Shown: positions 8,844 to 16,833 of the stretch, one piece after another | How positions within the stretch are numbered: position 1 is the first letter of the stretch | How the letters are laid out: the number at the start of each line of letters is the position of its first letter | Assembly (NCBI GenBank): GCA_025356445.1 | Contig: JANXSZ010000049.1 | Span: 1-54,451 of the forward strand | Origin: Betaproteobacteria bacterium | GTDB lineage: Bacteria; Pseudomonadota; Gammaproteobacteria; Burkholderiales; Burkholderiaceae_C | Direction of reading: 5' to 3' | Length of the DNA: 54,451 nucleotides | Made by a program: the position numbers and the translations under genes | Notes under the pieces: generated by a model | What the model was told of the DNA's origin: nothing | Databases searched by the model: none | What the model saw: only the letters and a program-made list of their open reading frames with translations

Positions 8844-9800
8844 ATGAGCAACCTCATCCTTCACCATTACCCCACGTCACCGTTCTCGGAAAAAGTACGG
8901 TTGATTTTTGGCAGCAAACAGCTGGCCTGGAAGTCCGTCATCATCCCGATGACGCTGCCCAAGCCCGATGCTGTGGCACTCACAGGGGGCTACCGCAAGA
9001 CGCCATTTTTGCAAATTGGTGCCGATATCTACTGCGATACCGCATTGATTTGTGATGTGCTGGAACACCGTCAACCGACACCTACCCTCTACCCTGAAGG
9101 CCACAAAGGGTTGGCACGCATCCTGGCGCAGTGGGCGGACGAGAAACTGTTTTGGGCGGCGATGGCCTACAACTTTTCACCCAAAGGGGCGGCGCAAATG
9201 TTTTCGGGGATGAGCCCCGGTGGGCCTGAACAATGGGGGCCTATAGGCAAGGCGTTTGGCGAAGACCGCGCCAAAATGCGCGTTGCCGTGCCCCGCATTT
9301 CCCCAGGGGATGCCGCTGCCACCTACAAAAGCTACCTGCGCCGCTTGGCCAATATGCTCGATGGCCAATGTTTTTTGCTGGGTGAAGAGCCTTGCATCGC
9401 TGATTTTTCGGCTTACCACCCACTGTGGTTCACGCGCCATTGCACCTCGGTGATGGCCGGTGTCTTGGACGCTACCCCCAATGTGCTGGCCTGGATGGAC
9501 CGCATGGCGGCGCTGGGGCAGGGCGCTATGGAGAAATTCAGCGCCACCGATGCCATCGCGCTGGCCGCCGCGTCCACCCCAGTGGCTTTGGCCGATGAGC
9601 CGTTCCAGGACGAACACGGCATCCCGCTGGGCAGTCTCGTCACCTTGGCGGGCGACGCCTTTGGCCCTGAACCCACCGAGGGCACGTTGATTGCCGCTAC
9701 CCGCACCCACTACAGCCTGCGCCGTACAGACGCGCGCGCAGGCACCGTTCACGTCCATTTCCCCCGTATCGGGTATGTTTTAAAGAAAGCTGAAGCATGA
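8844..9800 (+). CDS. Glutathione S-transferase family protein
   Basis: A protein of 318 residues. The N-terminal thioredoxin-like domain begins LILHHYPTSPFSEKVRL, where the Ser/Tyr of YPTSPFSEK is in the catalytic position, and YRKTPFLQIG contains the cis-Pro. A helical C-terminal domain follows (about 100-230). The last ~90 residues are a beta-rich extension (DEPFQDEHGIPLGSLVTL...) not found in ordinary GSTs. RBS CCGGAGA precedes the ATG. It overlaps the next SDR by ATGA. Role probably glutathione addition or isomerisation on a pathway intermediate. Confidence 0.86.
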   Translation: MSNLILHHYPTSPFSEKVRLIFGSKQLAWKSVIIPMTLPKPDAVALTGGYRKTPFLQIGADIYCDTALICDVLEHRQPTPTLYPEGHKGLARILAQWADEKLFWAAMAYNFSPKGAAQMFSGMSPGGPEQWGPIGKAFGEDRAKMRVAVPRISPGDAAATYKSYLRRLANMLDGQCFLLGEEPCIADFSAYHPLWFTRHCTSVMAGVLDATPNVLAWMDRMAALGQGAMEKFSATDAIALAAASTPVALADEPFQDEHGIPLGSLVTLAGDAFGPEPTEGTLIAATRTHYSLRRTDARAGTVHVHFPRIGYVLKKAEA

Positions 9801-10717
9801 TTGTTGATTTCAAAGGAAAAACCGCCGTCCTGACCGGTGCAGGCTCAGGTTTTGGCCTGGAATGCGCCCGCATTGGGGCCGCGTTGGGCATGAACCTGGT
9901 GCTGGTCGATGTGCAGCAGGATGCGCTCGACAAGGCTGCTGCGGAAATGCAAGCCGCTGGCGCGCAGGTACTGGCCCGCAAGGTGGACGTGTCGAACGCT
10001 GCCCAAATGGAAGCCCTGGCCGAGGCCGTCAAAGCCCGCTTTGGCGCACCGCATTTCGTCTTCAACAACGCCGGTGTCGGTGCCGGTGGTTTGATCTGGG
10101 AAAGCTCTGTAAAGGACTGGGAATGGGTGCTAGGCGTCAACGTCTGGGGCGTCATCCACGGCGTGCGCCTGTTCACACCGATGATGCTGGAAGCTGCGGC
10201 CAAAGACCCGTCTTACCAAGGCCACATCGTCAATACCGCCAGCATGGCCGGTCTGCTGAACCCACCCAATATGGGCGTCTACAACGTCAGCAAGCACGCT
10301 GTGGTGTCGCTCACCGAAACGCTGTACCAGGATTTGTCCTTGGTCACCGACCAGATCAGTGCCAGCGTGCTGTGCCCCTTCTTCGTTGCCACGGGCATCA
10401 GCCACAGCCAGCGCAACCGCCCGCAAGACATGGTGGATGCGGATGCAAAACCCACTCAAAGCCAGCTCATCGGCGAAGCCATGACCAGCAAAGCCGTGGG
10501 TTCCGGCAAAATTACCGCTGCTATCGTTGCGCAAAAAGTGTTCGACGCCATCGCTGCCAACCAGTTCTACATCTACAGCCACCCCAAAGCGATTGGCTCG
10601 GTACAAACCCGGCTGGAAGACATTTTGCAAGCCCGAAATCCGACAGACCCGTTCGCGGACAAGCCAGAGTTGGGCGTGCAGTTGAAGGCGGCGCTGCGGG
10701 CTTCAACTGTGAAATAA
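9797..10717 (+). CDS. SDR family oxidoreductase
   Basis: Short-chain dehydrogenase of 306 residues, longer than the first SDR. Motifs: cofactor loop TGAGSGFGLE (about 12-21), FNNAGVGAGG, the catalytic Ser in NTASMAGL, and Tyr/Lys in GVYNVSKHA. The ~60-residue C-terminal extension is common in SDRs of steroid- or lipid-like substrates, but no substrate can be assigned. Translationally coupled to the GST (ATGA overlap) and last gene of the catabolic set; 140 bp of non-coding DNA follows. Confidence 0.9.
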   Translation: MIVDFKGKTAVLTGAGSGFGLECARIGAALGMNLVLVDVQQDALDKAAAEMQAAGAQVLARKVDVSNAAQMEALAEAVKARFGAPHFVFNNAGVGAGGLIWESSVKDWEWVLGVNVWGVIHGVRLFTPMMLEAAAKDPSYQGHIVNTASMAGLLNPPNMGVYNVSKHAVVSLTETLYQDLSLVTDQISASVLCPFFVATGISHSQRNRPQDMVDADAKPTQSQLIGEAMTSKAVGSGKITAAIVAQKVFDAIAANQFYIYSHPKAIGSVQTRLEDILQARNPTDPFADKPELGVQLKAALRASTVK

Positions 10718-10803
10718 AGTGTCAGTGCTTGACTGATAAAAAAGTAACTTTGTGCCGGTAAGTCATCAGCATCACCGTAGATGCCAGCTCGAACCTGCAC
10801 GGA

Positions 10804-10821
10804 CTGTCACCGTGCCGTCAT
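10804..10821 (+). promoter_or_regulatory. Predicted Pho box upstream of the His-rich membrane protein
   Basis: Two direct heptamers, CTGTCAC and CCGTCAT, separated by CGTG. This has the 7-4-7 geometry of a PhoB site (consensus CTGTCAT-N4-CTGTCAC). A -10-like hexamer TACATT starts exactly 10 nt downstream (10832), the same spacing as at the pstS site in this window. It lies 36 bp before the start at 10858. Confidence 0.6.
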
Positions 10822-10832
10822 CGCCATTGCCT

Positions 10833-10861
10833 ACATTGCGGGAAAAGGAGTCCCGCAATGT
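10833..10861 (+). promoter_or_regulatory. Start-codon hairpin with Shine-Dalgarno loop
   Basis: A perfect 11-bp inverted repeat, ACATTGCGGGA / TCCCGCAATGT, separated by the 7-nt loop AAAGGAG. The loop is the ribosome-binding site of the gene starting at 10858, and the ATG itself (10858-10860) is inside the 3' stem arm. If formed in the mRNA the structure would hide the start codon while presenting the Shine-Dalgarno. Confidence 0.7.
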
Positions 10862-11472
10862 CCGCTTTTTTCGACGAACTTACCCTCCAGCGTTGGGATG
10901 ACCACCGCTACTACCACCACAGCCGCATCAACCAATCCTTGCATCTGGTGAGTGCTATCAGTTTCGTAGCTGCCTACGCTATTCTGCTGGTCGATCCGGC
11001 TATTTCTGCCTTGCTGGCGTGGCTGGTGTCCATGACCAGTCGTCAGGCCGGGCATTTCTTTTTCGAGCCTAAAGGCTATGACGAAGTGAACCACGCTACG
11101 AATGACCACAAGGAAGCCATTAAGGTGGGTTACAACTTGAAACGCAAGGTTGTGCTGATGGCGATTTGGGCCACGTCTGCGCTGTTGCTGGTGCTTGATC
11201 CGACACTCTGTGGGCTTTTTGAGGCGCATACCGATCTCATCGGCTTTGCCCGGCACACGGGCTTGCTGTGGTTGGGCGTAGGCGTGGGTGGGTTGGTATT
11301 TCGCACCGTGCATTTGTTTTTCATCAAGGGCGTGCAATCGGGCTTGGTGTGGATGACCAAAATTCTGACCGATCCGTTCCACGACATCCTGCTGTACTAC
11401 AAGGCCCCGATGGCGCTGATACGGGGTGAGTTGATTGAGCCGCGTCAGCATCAAGCCACGTCCACCCGCTGA
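10858..11472 (+). CDS. His-rich integral membrane protein (possible Mpo1-like)
   Basis: A protein of 204 residues with about four hydrophobic segments. Conserved-looking histidines occur as HRYYHHSRINQSLH near the N-terminus, RQAGHFFFEPKG, NHATNDHKEA and DPFHDILLYY. The pattern H-x4-N-x3-H followed by GH-x3-E resembles the Mpo1/DUF962 family, whose yeast member is an iron-dependent dioxygenase of 2-hydroxy fatty acids, but the match is loose. It has its own leader with a predicted Pho box and a hairpin over the start codon. A copy of the GCTAY-N7-RTAGC repeat (10954-10970) is read through in frame. A hydroxylase-like or structural lipid role is inference. Confidence 0.55.
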   Translation: MSAFFDELTLQRWDDHRYYHHSRINQSLHLVSAISFVAAYAILLVDPAISALLAWLVSMTSRQAGHFFFEPKGYDEVNHATNDHKEAIKVGYNLKRKVVLMAIWATSALLLVLDPTLCGLFEAHTDLIGFARHTGLLWLGVGVGGLVFRTVHLFFIKGVQSGLVWMTKILTDPFHDILLYYKAPMALIRGELIEPRQHQATSTR

Positions 11473-11507
11473 TTGAGCCTTTCGGCCCAATCAGCTCTTT
11501 CTTGCGG

Positions 11508-13181
11508 CTAGAACCGATGGGCCAACAGTTCGCGCAAGACACGGCGCTTGATGGTTTTATTGGTTTGTGCCGGGTTGAACCACCACCAGCCGTCTCGCTG
11601 CATGGCCTGGGCTGCGCTGACAAAGCAGGTCATGACGGCTTCAAAGTCGGCTTCGGTGTAGTTCAGGCTGAAGATGATGCGCCCCGTGCCCACCCAGCTC
11701 AGTGCCACGCCTTCCAGGCGCAAGTAGTGCTGGAACAACCAGTTGTAGCAAGCGGGCTGGGTGTACAGCACCGTCCAGATCGACGAAAGATTCGCTACTT
11801 GTACCGGCAAACCAGCTTGCTGCAAGCGCTCATTCAAAGCCTGCGCTCGCCGGTTCCAGGTGCCGTCCAGATCGTCATACAAAGCCTGTATGGCAGGCGT
11901 GTCCAGGCTTTTCAGGAACACGTTCATGGCGCCCATCACGTAGGGGTGGGCGTTGAAGGTGCCGCGTGCAAAACAAATATCGGCTGGGGCGTCATCTCGA
12001 AAGCGTTTCATCCAGGCGTTTTGGCCGCACACCACACCTACCGGCAAGCCGCCGCCCAGGGTTTTGCCGTAAGTCACCATGTCTGCCTGCACGCCAAAGT
12101 AGGCTTGGGCACCACCGGGTGCGAGGCGAAAGCCGACGAAGACTTCATCAAAAATCAGCGCGATGTTTTTTTCTGTGCAAATTTTGCGCAGGGCTTGCAG
12201 CCACGCGGTGTAGGCCGCACGGTCAGCGCTGTCAAAGTGGGCGCGGCGCGAGCTGTCCAGCAGCGACGAATCGCCCGGTGCGCTGGCGTTGGGGTGCAGC
12301 GCTTGCAAGGGGTTGACCAGCACGCAGGCGATGTCGTTGCGGCGACGCAGCACGCGCAGGGTGTCGTCGTCCATTTCTTTGAGCGTGAAGGTGTCATGCG
12401 CACGGGCAGGGTTGCCAATGCCAGGCTGCACATCGCCCCACCAGCCGTGGTACGCGCCGCAAAAGCGCAGCAGATTCTTTTTACCCGTGTGGTAACGCGC
12501 CAATCGCACAGCCTGCATGACGGCCTCGGTACCCGACATGTGGAACGACACCTCGTCCAGCTTCGAGATGTGGCGCAAGCGCTGTACGTTGTCTGCCACG
12601 ACCGGGTGGTATGCGCCCAGCACCGGCCCCAAGTCGCTGACCAAGGCACTGCCTTGGGCGATGCAGGTTTTGTAAAAATCATTGCCCAGCAAGTTCACGC
12701 CATACGAGCCGGTGAGGTCGTAAAAGCAGTTGCCGTCCAGATCTGTCACGGTCACGCCTGCGGTAGCGGCGACGAACGAGGCGATTTTGAGCTGCTTTCC
12801 CATCAGTTCGCGAAACTGGAACGGCACCCGGTAGGCGCTGATGAACTGCATGTCCGAGATGCCGCTCTCCGTCTGGGCGCTGAGGCCCAAGCTTTGGGCG
12901 TAGCGCGTGCGGAACTGATCGGCCAGCACGTTGAACGCTGTTTGGCGGTTGCGAATAACGGCATCTGGCGCGCCGTCCACACCAAACATCTGTTGCGCGG
13001 TATAGCTGTAGCTGGGCAATTGCGCCGCCACCCGGCGTGCCATGCGCGGATGTCCTGCCAGCGATTTGTGCTTGGCCAGCGAGAGTTCCAGCCGGGTTTT
13101 AAGGCGCGATAAACCGTACAGCAAGCCACCACCCCCTACGCCGTACAGGCCCAGGGTTTGCAGATTCACAAGTTCACTCAT
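11508..13181 (-). CDS. Class-III PLP-dependent aminotransferase (GSA-aminomutase-like)
   Basis: Fold-type I enzyme of 557 residues, about 120 longer than usual class-III members because of a hydrophobic, basic N-terminal extension (residues 1-60). PLP signatures: phosphate site SGTEA (216-220), AYHGWWGD (243-250), Asp345 in ALIFDEVFVGFR and the Schiff-base Lys373 in TYGKTLGGGLP. RBS AAGGAAA fixes the ATG at 13181. This start is only 19 bp from the divergent psd start. Neighbours point to aminolipid or phospholipid head-group chemistry rather than tetrapyrrole synthesis; that is inference. It is not a good hemL candidate because of the extension and context. Confidence 0.85.
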   Translation of the reverse strand: MSELVNLQTLGLYGVGGGGLLYGLSRLKTRLELSLAKHKSLAGHPRMARRVAAQLPSYSYTAQQMFGVDGAPDAVIRNRQTAFNVLADQFRTRYAQSLGLSAQTESGISDMQFISAYRVPFQFRELMGKQLKIASFVAATAGVTVTDLDGNCFYDLTGSYGVNLLGNDFYKTCIAQGSALVSDLGPVLGAYHPVVADNVQRLRHISKLDEVSFHMSGTEAVMQAVRLARYHTGKKNLLRFCGAYHGWWGDVQPGIGNPARAHDTFTLKEMDDDTLRVLRRRNDIACVLVNPLQALHPNASAPGDSSLLDSSRRAHFDSADRAAYTAWLQALRKICTEKNIALIFDEVFVGFRLAPGGAQAYFGVQADMVTYGKTLGGGLPVGVVCGQNAWMKRFRDDAPADICFARGTFNAHPYVMGAMNVFLKSLDTPAIQALYDDLDGTWNRRAQALNERLQQAGLPVQVANLSSIWTVLYTQPACYNWLFQHYLRLEGVALSWVGTGRIIFSLNYTEADFEAVMTCFVSAAQAMQRDGWWWFNPAQTNKTIKRRVLRELLAHRF

Positions 13182-13200
13182 TGCTTATTTCCTTTTCAAC

Positions 13201-14094
13201 ATGTTTAAAAAAATGACCCTTCGGCAACGTATTCACCACGCTTTGAACCAGGAAGACCTGAACTTTTTGTTGACCAACCGTTTGCCCCGGAACACGCTCA
13301 CCCGGTTGATGGGCTGGTTCAGCAAAATCGAGCAGCCACTGGTGCGCGATGCGTCGATTGCCATATGGACGTACTTTTCGGCGCTGGATTTGAGCGAGGC
13401 CAAAAAGACCCGTTTCACGTCCATGCACGATTGCTTTACCCGGGAACTGAAAGATGGTTTGCGTCCTGTTGCCGCTGACCCAGCGGTGCTCAGCAGCCCG
13501 TCGGACGGCATCGTCGGTGCGCATGGGCCGATTCAAGGCACGCAGGTGTTTCAGGCCAAAGGCTTTCCTTACACGCTGGAAGACTTGATCGGAGAAGAGG
13601 CTGCCGGTGGTGAATGGCGCGATGGCTATTTCGTCACGCTGCGCCTCACGTCCAGCATGTACCACCGCTTCCATGCGCCGCAAACCTGTACGGTGGAAAA
13701 GGTGACGTACTTCAGCGGCGACACCTGGAACGTCAACCCGATTGCACTCAAACGGGTCGAAAAGCTGTTTTGCAAGAACGAACGGGCGTTCCTCAAAACC
13801 CGCCTTACCGGTGATGGCCCGGCACGTGGGCAAGCCATTGCGCTGGTGCCGGTCGCCGCGATCTTGGTGGCCAGCATTCGCTTGCACTTCCTGGATGTGC
13901 TGCTGCACCTGAAGTACGGTGGCCCCAAGGTGATGCCCTGCAACGCTCCGTTCAGTCAAGGTCAGGAGATGGGCTGGTTTCAACACGGCTCCACCATCAT
14001 CATGCTGGCCCCCAAAGGCTTTGCGCTGTGCAAGGGGCTGGATAACGGCACAGGCATCCGCATGGGCCAAGCACTCATGCGCTGGGTGGGCTGA
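13201..14094 (+). CDS. psd: Phosphatidylserine decarboxylase proenzyme
   Basis: Converts phosphatidylserine to phosphatidylethanolamine at the inner membrane; 297 residues. The self-cleavage motif is HGST (262-265, LGST in E. coli), with Ser264 becoming the pyruvoyl group. The protease triad partners are visible as Asp102 in SPSDGIVG and His158 in YHRFHAP. No clear Shine-Dalgarno precedes the ATG, and only 19 bp separate it from the divergent aminotransferase, so its promoter must lie inside that gene. Its last 20 bp overlap the 3' end of the convergent glycosyltransferase gene. Confidence 0.88.
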   Translation: MFKKMTLRQRIHHALNQEDLNFLLTNRLPRNTLTRLMGWFSKIEQPLVRDASIAIWTYFSALDLSEAKKTRFTSMHDCFTRELKDGLRPVAADPAVLSSPSDGIVGAHGPIQGTQVFQAKGFPYTLEDLIGEEAAGGEWRDGYFVTLRLTSSMYHRFHAPQTCTVEKVTYFSGDTWNVNPIALKRVEKLFCKNERAFLKTRLTGDGPARGQAIALVPVAAILVASIRLHFLDVLLHLKYGGPKVMPCNAPFSQGQEMGWFQHGSTIIMLAPKGFALCKGLDNGTGIRMGQALMRWVG

Positions 14095-15364
14095 AAGGGT
14101 TAAGTGGCGGCCTGGGGTTTTGTTTGCTATTAAAAAAATAGCTGGGTAAGGCCAATGAGTTTGCACTTTGACCGTTTTCGCCATGGCCTACCCCTGTGCC
14201 TGTCGCTGCACGCAGCGTGCGCACAAAGCTGTCTACCACGGCAGACCAGTCCAGGTGAGCCACGCCAGGTGCCGCATGTTGGCGCAGAGCGCGTAGCCGT
14301 TGTGGGTCGCTGGCGAGCATGGCGGCGGCATTCACAAAATCCAGGGCGTCGCCTGGCGGGATCAGCATACCGTTGTGGTTGTGGGTGATGAGGCCTGCGG
14401 CAGCGGCCTGGTTGTAAGACACCACCGCCAAGCCACTGGCCATGGCCTCGGGCACCACGTTGCCGAAGGTCTCAGTGAGGCTGGGAAACAGAAATAAATC
14501 GCCTGAGGCGTAATGTGTTGCCAGCTCGGTGCCGGTGCGTACGCCTGCAAATACCGCTTGTGGACAGGCCTCTTGCAAGGCTGTGCGCAAGGGGCCATCG
14601 CCCACCAGCACAAGTTTGGCACTGGGTACGCGGGCCTGGATGGCGCTGAAGGCCGTCAGCACAGTGCCCACGCTTTTTTCTTTGGCCAATCGGCCCACGT
14701 ACAGCACCACCACCGTGTCTTCTCCGGCGCCCCAGCGCGCACGCAGGGCCTGAGAGCGGCGTGCTGGGTTGAATTGGGCTATGGCCACGCCGCGCGACAT
14801 CACCGCCACATTGTGGTAGCCACGTTCTTGCAGGTCACGGGCCAGCGTGGGCGTGGGCACCAGCGTGGCTTGTGTCTTGTTGTGCAGGTGGCGTAAATAG
14901 GCCTCGATGGGGGCTTTCAGCAAACCCACGCCATAGTGCCTGGAGTAACTGTGGAAGTTGGTATGGAACGAACTGGTGACTGGCAGCCCGAGTTGGCGTG
15001 CCGCTGCTACCGCAGACCAGCCGAGTGGCCCCTCCGTTGCCACATGAACAATGTCGGGGCGCTGCTCTCGCCAGAGTTTGCGCAAGCGGCGTGCCGCTGG
15101 CAGGCCGAATTGCAAGTCGGTGTAGCGGGGAATGGGAATGCCTCTGACCCGCACCTGTTCCAGTGTTGCGGGGGCGGCAGCGTCTGCATCGTCCTCATCG
15201 CTTGCCCCCTGGCGGGGCCGCACCAACTGCACGGTGTGGCCTTGTTGCAGTAACCCGGCGGTCAAGCGGCCCAGCGTCATGGCCACGCCATTGACTTCGG
15301 GGGGGAAAGTTTCTGTCACCAACGCGATGCGAAGGGGTTGTGATGGGTTATCAAAGGGTTCCAC
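14075..15364 (-). CDS. GT4-family glycosyltransferase, probably glycolipid-forming
   Basis: GT-B retaining glycosyltransferase of 429 residues. The N-terminus VTETFPPEVNGVAMTLGRL resembles SqdX/PimB/MgtA-type lipid glycosyltransferases. The nucleotide-sugar domain has LYVGRLAKEKS and the E-x7-E motif ETFGNVVPE. I chose the GTG at 15364 because AGGAG lies 6 nt upstream; the in-frame ATG at 15394 lacks a site. The C-terminal ~30 residues are low-complexity, encode a copy of the GCTAY-N7-RTAGC repeat, and overlap psd, so the end may have been extended by read-through. A weak Pho-box candidate lies 70 bp upstream. Confidence 0.84.
   Translation of the reverse strand: MEPFDNPSQPLRIALVTETFPPEVNGVAMTLGRLTAGLLQQGHTVQLVRPRQGASDEDDADAAAPATLEQVRVRGIPIPRYTDLQFGLPAARRLRKLWREQRPDIVHVATEGPLGWSAVAAARQLGLPVTSSFHTNFHSYSRHYGVGLLKAPIEAYLRHLHNKTQATLVPTPTLARDLQERGYHNVAVMSRGVAIAQFNPARRSQALRARWGAGEDTVVVLYVGRLAKEKSVGTVLTAFSAIQARVPSAKLVLVGDGPLRTALQEACPQAVFAGVRTGTELATHYASGDLFLFPSLTETFGNVVPEAMASGLAVVSYNQAAAAGLITHNHNGMLIPPGDALDFVNAAAMLASDPQRLRALRQHAAPGVAHLDWSAVVDSFVRTLRAATGTGVGHGENGQSANSLALPSYFFNSKQNPRPPLNPFSPPSA
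14126..14142. repeat. GCTAY-N7-RTAGC palindrome, copy in GT4 3' end
   Basis: GCTAT-TAAAAAA-ATAGC, one of seven copies of a 17-nt palindrome in the window. Here it is translated as the tail of the glycosyltransferase. Confidence 0.7.
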
Positions 15365-15433
15365 GGTGTGCTCCTGTGCATGGCGGTTGCACACGAGGCT
15401 AAAGCGCTAAAGCATCAGGATGATGATGGTTTG

Positions 15434-15451
15434 GTGACAGTTTCAAGTCAA
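15434..15451 (-). promoter_or_regulatory. Weak Pho-box candidate upstream of GT4 gene
   Basis: On the minus strand TTGACTT-GAAA-CTGTCAC. The second heptamer is perfect, the first matches only 4 of 7, and the spacer length is right. It lies 70 bp before the GTG start, in the lplT-GT4 gap. No good -10 hexamer at the expected distance, so this is the least certain site of the set. Confidence 0.3.
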
Positions 15452-15468
15452 ATGGCTACAGGCGTGTA

Positions 15469-16707
15469 TCACGCCATGGCCTTGGTGCTGCTGCGGTAGG
15501 CGATGAACACCATGGCCATCGCGCTGGCAACCAGCAGGCCAAAACACCACAGCAGGCTGTGCAGCGGGACATGCCATGCGGTGGCCGCTGCATACAGCGC
15601 TGTCATGAACAAAATGCCGCCGTTTTCGTTGAATCCCTGCACGGCAATAGAGCGCCCAGCGGTCAGTAAGCGGCTGCCCCGGTGTTGCAGCAGGGCATTC
15701 ATCGGTACCACAAAAAAGCCTGCCAGCGCCCCTACCAGCATCAGCAGGCACGCTGCCCAGACCAGAGAATGTATGCCGCTCATCGCTGGTACCAAAAGCC
15801 CCAGCACCATGCCAATGGGCAGCAGCCTGGGGGCGTTTGCCAAGCTGATGAACTGGCTGGCCAGTGCCGCTCCCGCCACGACGCCCAAGGCCGTGACACC
15901 CTGCAAATAAGCGGCCTTGTCGAGTGCCAGCCCCAGCGATTCTGTGGCCCAACGCAGCACAATCAATTGCAGCGTTGCACCTATGCCCCAGAGCACCGTG
16001 GTGACGGCCATAGAGATGCCTCCCAAAGGGTCACGCCACAGCTGTCGGTTTTCAGAAAAAAACCGCTTGACGATGGCTCCCGGGTGCCGCGTGTGATGGG
16101 GGTAGCGTGCTCCGCTATCGACAACACCGAGGTTCATCACCGCAGCCAGGGCATAGAGCAACAGCAGGCTCACCATGCCCGCGTGCAGCGTGCTGTCAAG
16201 TGCGAAGAAGCGCGCAAAATCGCTCAGGCTGTCGGACATGGGAATTTGCCGCAAACCGGAACTGACCAGCAAACCACCGGCCACTGTCCCCAAAATCACC
16301 GCACACACCGTACTGCCTTCGACAAAGCCATTGGCCCGCACAAGCTGGTGAGCCGGTAACAACTCAATCACCAGGCCGTATTTGGCGGGTGCGTAGATGG
16401 CCGCACCCAGGCCTGCAAAGGCCAGCGCCAGCATTGGGTCAACCCCTGTCAACAGCATCAATGCGGCGCAGGCTTTGAGACCGTTCGCGGCCATCATCAC
16501 CTGGCCTTTGGGCCAAGCATCCGCCAATGGTCCTACAAAGGGTGCCAGGAAAACGTAGCACAGGGTAAAACTGAGCTTGAGCAGCGGTATTGCCCAGTCA
16601 TCAGCGGCCAATTCCACCAAACGGGCAATCGCAACAATCAATAAGGCGTTGTCGGCGAGTGCCGATATGAACTGCACGGCAATGAGCCGGTAAAACACGG
16701 AAGGCAT
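15469..16707 (-). CDS. lplT: Lysophospholipid transporter LplT
   Basis: Major-facilitator protein of 412 residues with about 12 membrane segments. The N-terminus (FYRLIAVQFISALADNALL) and the downstream GAAIYAPAKYGLVIELLP and ANGFVEGSTV segments are characteristic of LplT, which flips lysophospholipids across the inner membrane for re-acylation. In E. coli it is paired with the acyltransferase Aas; no Aas is present here. Its neighbours are a glycosyltransferase, psd and DUF2252. No clear RBS. Confidence 0.85.
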   Translation of the reverse strand: MPSVFYRLIAVQFISALADNALLIVAIARLVELAADDWAIPLLKLSFTLCYVFLAPFVGPLADAWPKGQVMMAANGLKACAALMLLTGVDPMLALAFAGLGAAIYAPAKYGLVIELLPAHQLVRANGFVEGSTVCAVILGTVAGGLLVSSGLRQIPMSDSLSDFARFFALDSTLHAGMVSLLLLYALAAVMNLGVVDSGARYPHHTRHPGAIVKRFFSENRQLWRDPLGGISMAVTTVLWGIGATLQLIVLRWATESLGLALDKAAYLQGVTALGVVAGAALASQFISLANAPRLLPIGMVLGLLVPAMSGIHSLVWAACLLMLVGALAGFFVVPMNALLQHRGSRLLTAGRSIAVQGFNENGGILFMTALYAAATAWHVPLHSLLWCFGLLVASAMAMVFIAYRSSTKAMA

Positions 16708-16782
16708 GTCTGAGCGGTACCGTTAAAGCCGCTATTACAGTGAGGTAATGTGTAAGTGGTGTGACGTCTTGTTGTTTTGTGC

Positions 16783-16799
16783 GCTATTAAAAATATAGC
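16783..16799. repeat. GCTAY-N7-RTAGC palindrome, intergenic copy
   Basis: GCTAT-TAAAAAT-ATAGC in the 125-bp gap between the lplT start and the DUF2252 stop. It may act as a weak hairpin there. The rest of this gap shows no other clear signal. Confidence 0.7.
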
Positions 16800-16833
16800 T
16801 TATCGTGCCTGTCCAGATTGCGCGGAAAGCTGA

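Noticed and set aside
11502-13112. Long open frame (over 500 codons) opposite the aminotransferase
   Set aside because: Antisense shadow of a GC-rich gene; no domain, no RBS, composition explained by the coding strand.
11508-13181. hemL (glutamate-1-semialdehyde aminomutase) for tetrapyrrole synthesis
   Set aside because: Extra ~120 residues, hydrophobic N-terminus and lipid-gene context argue against it, though the fold is the same.
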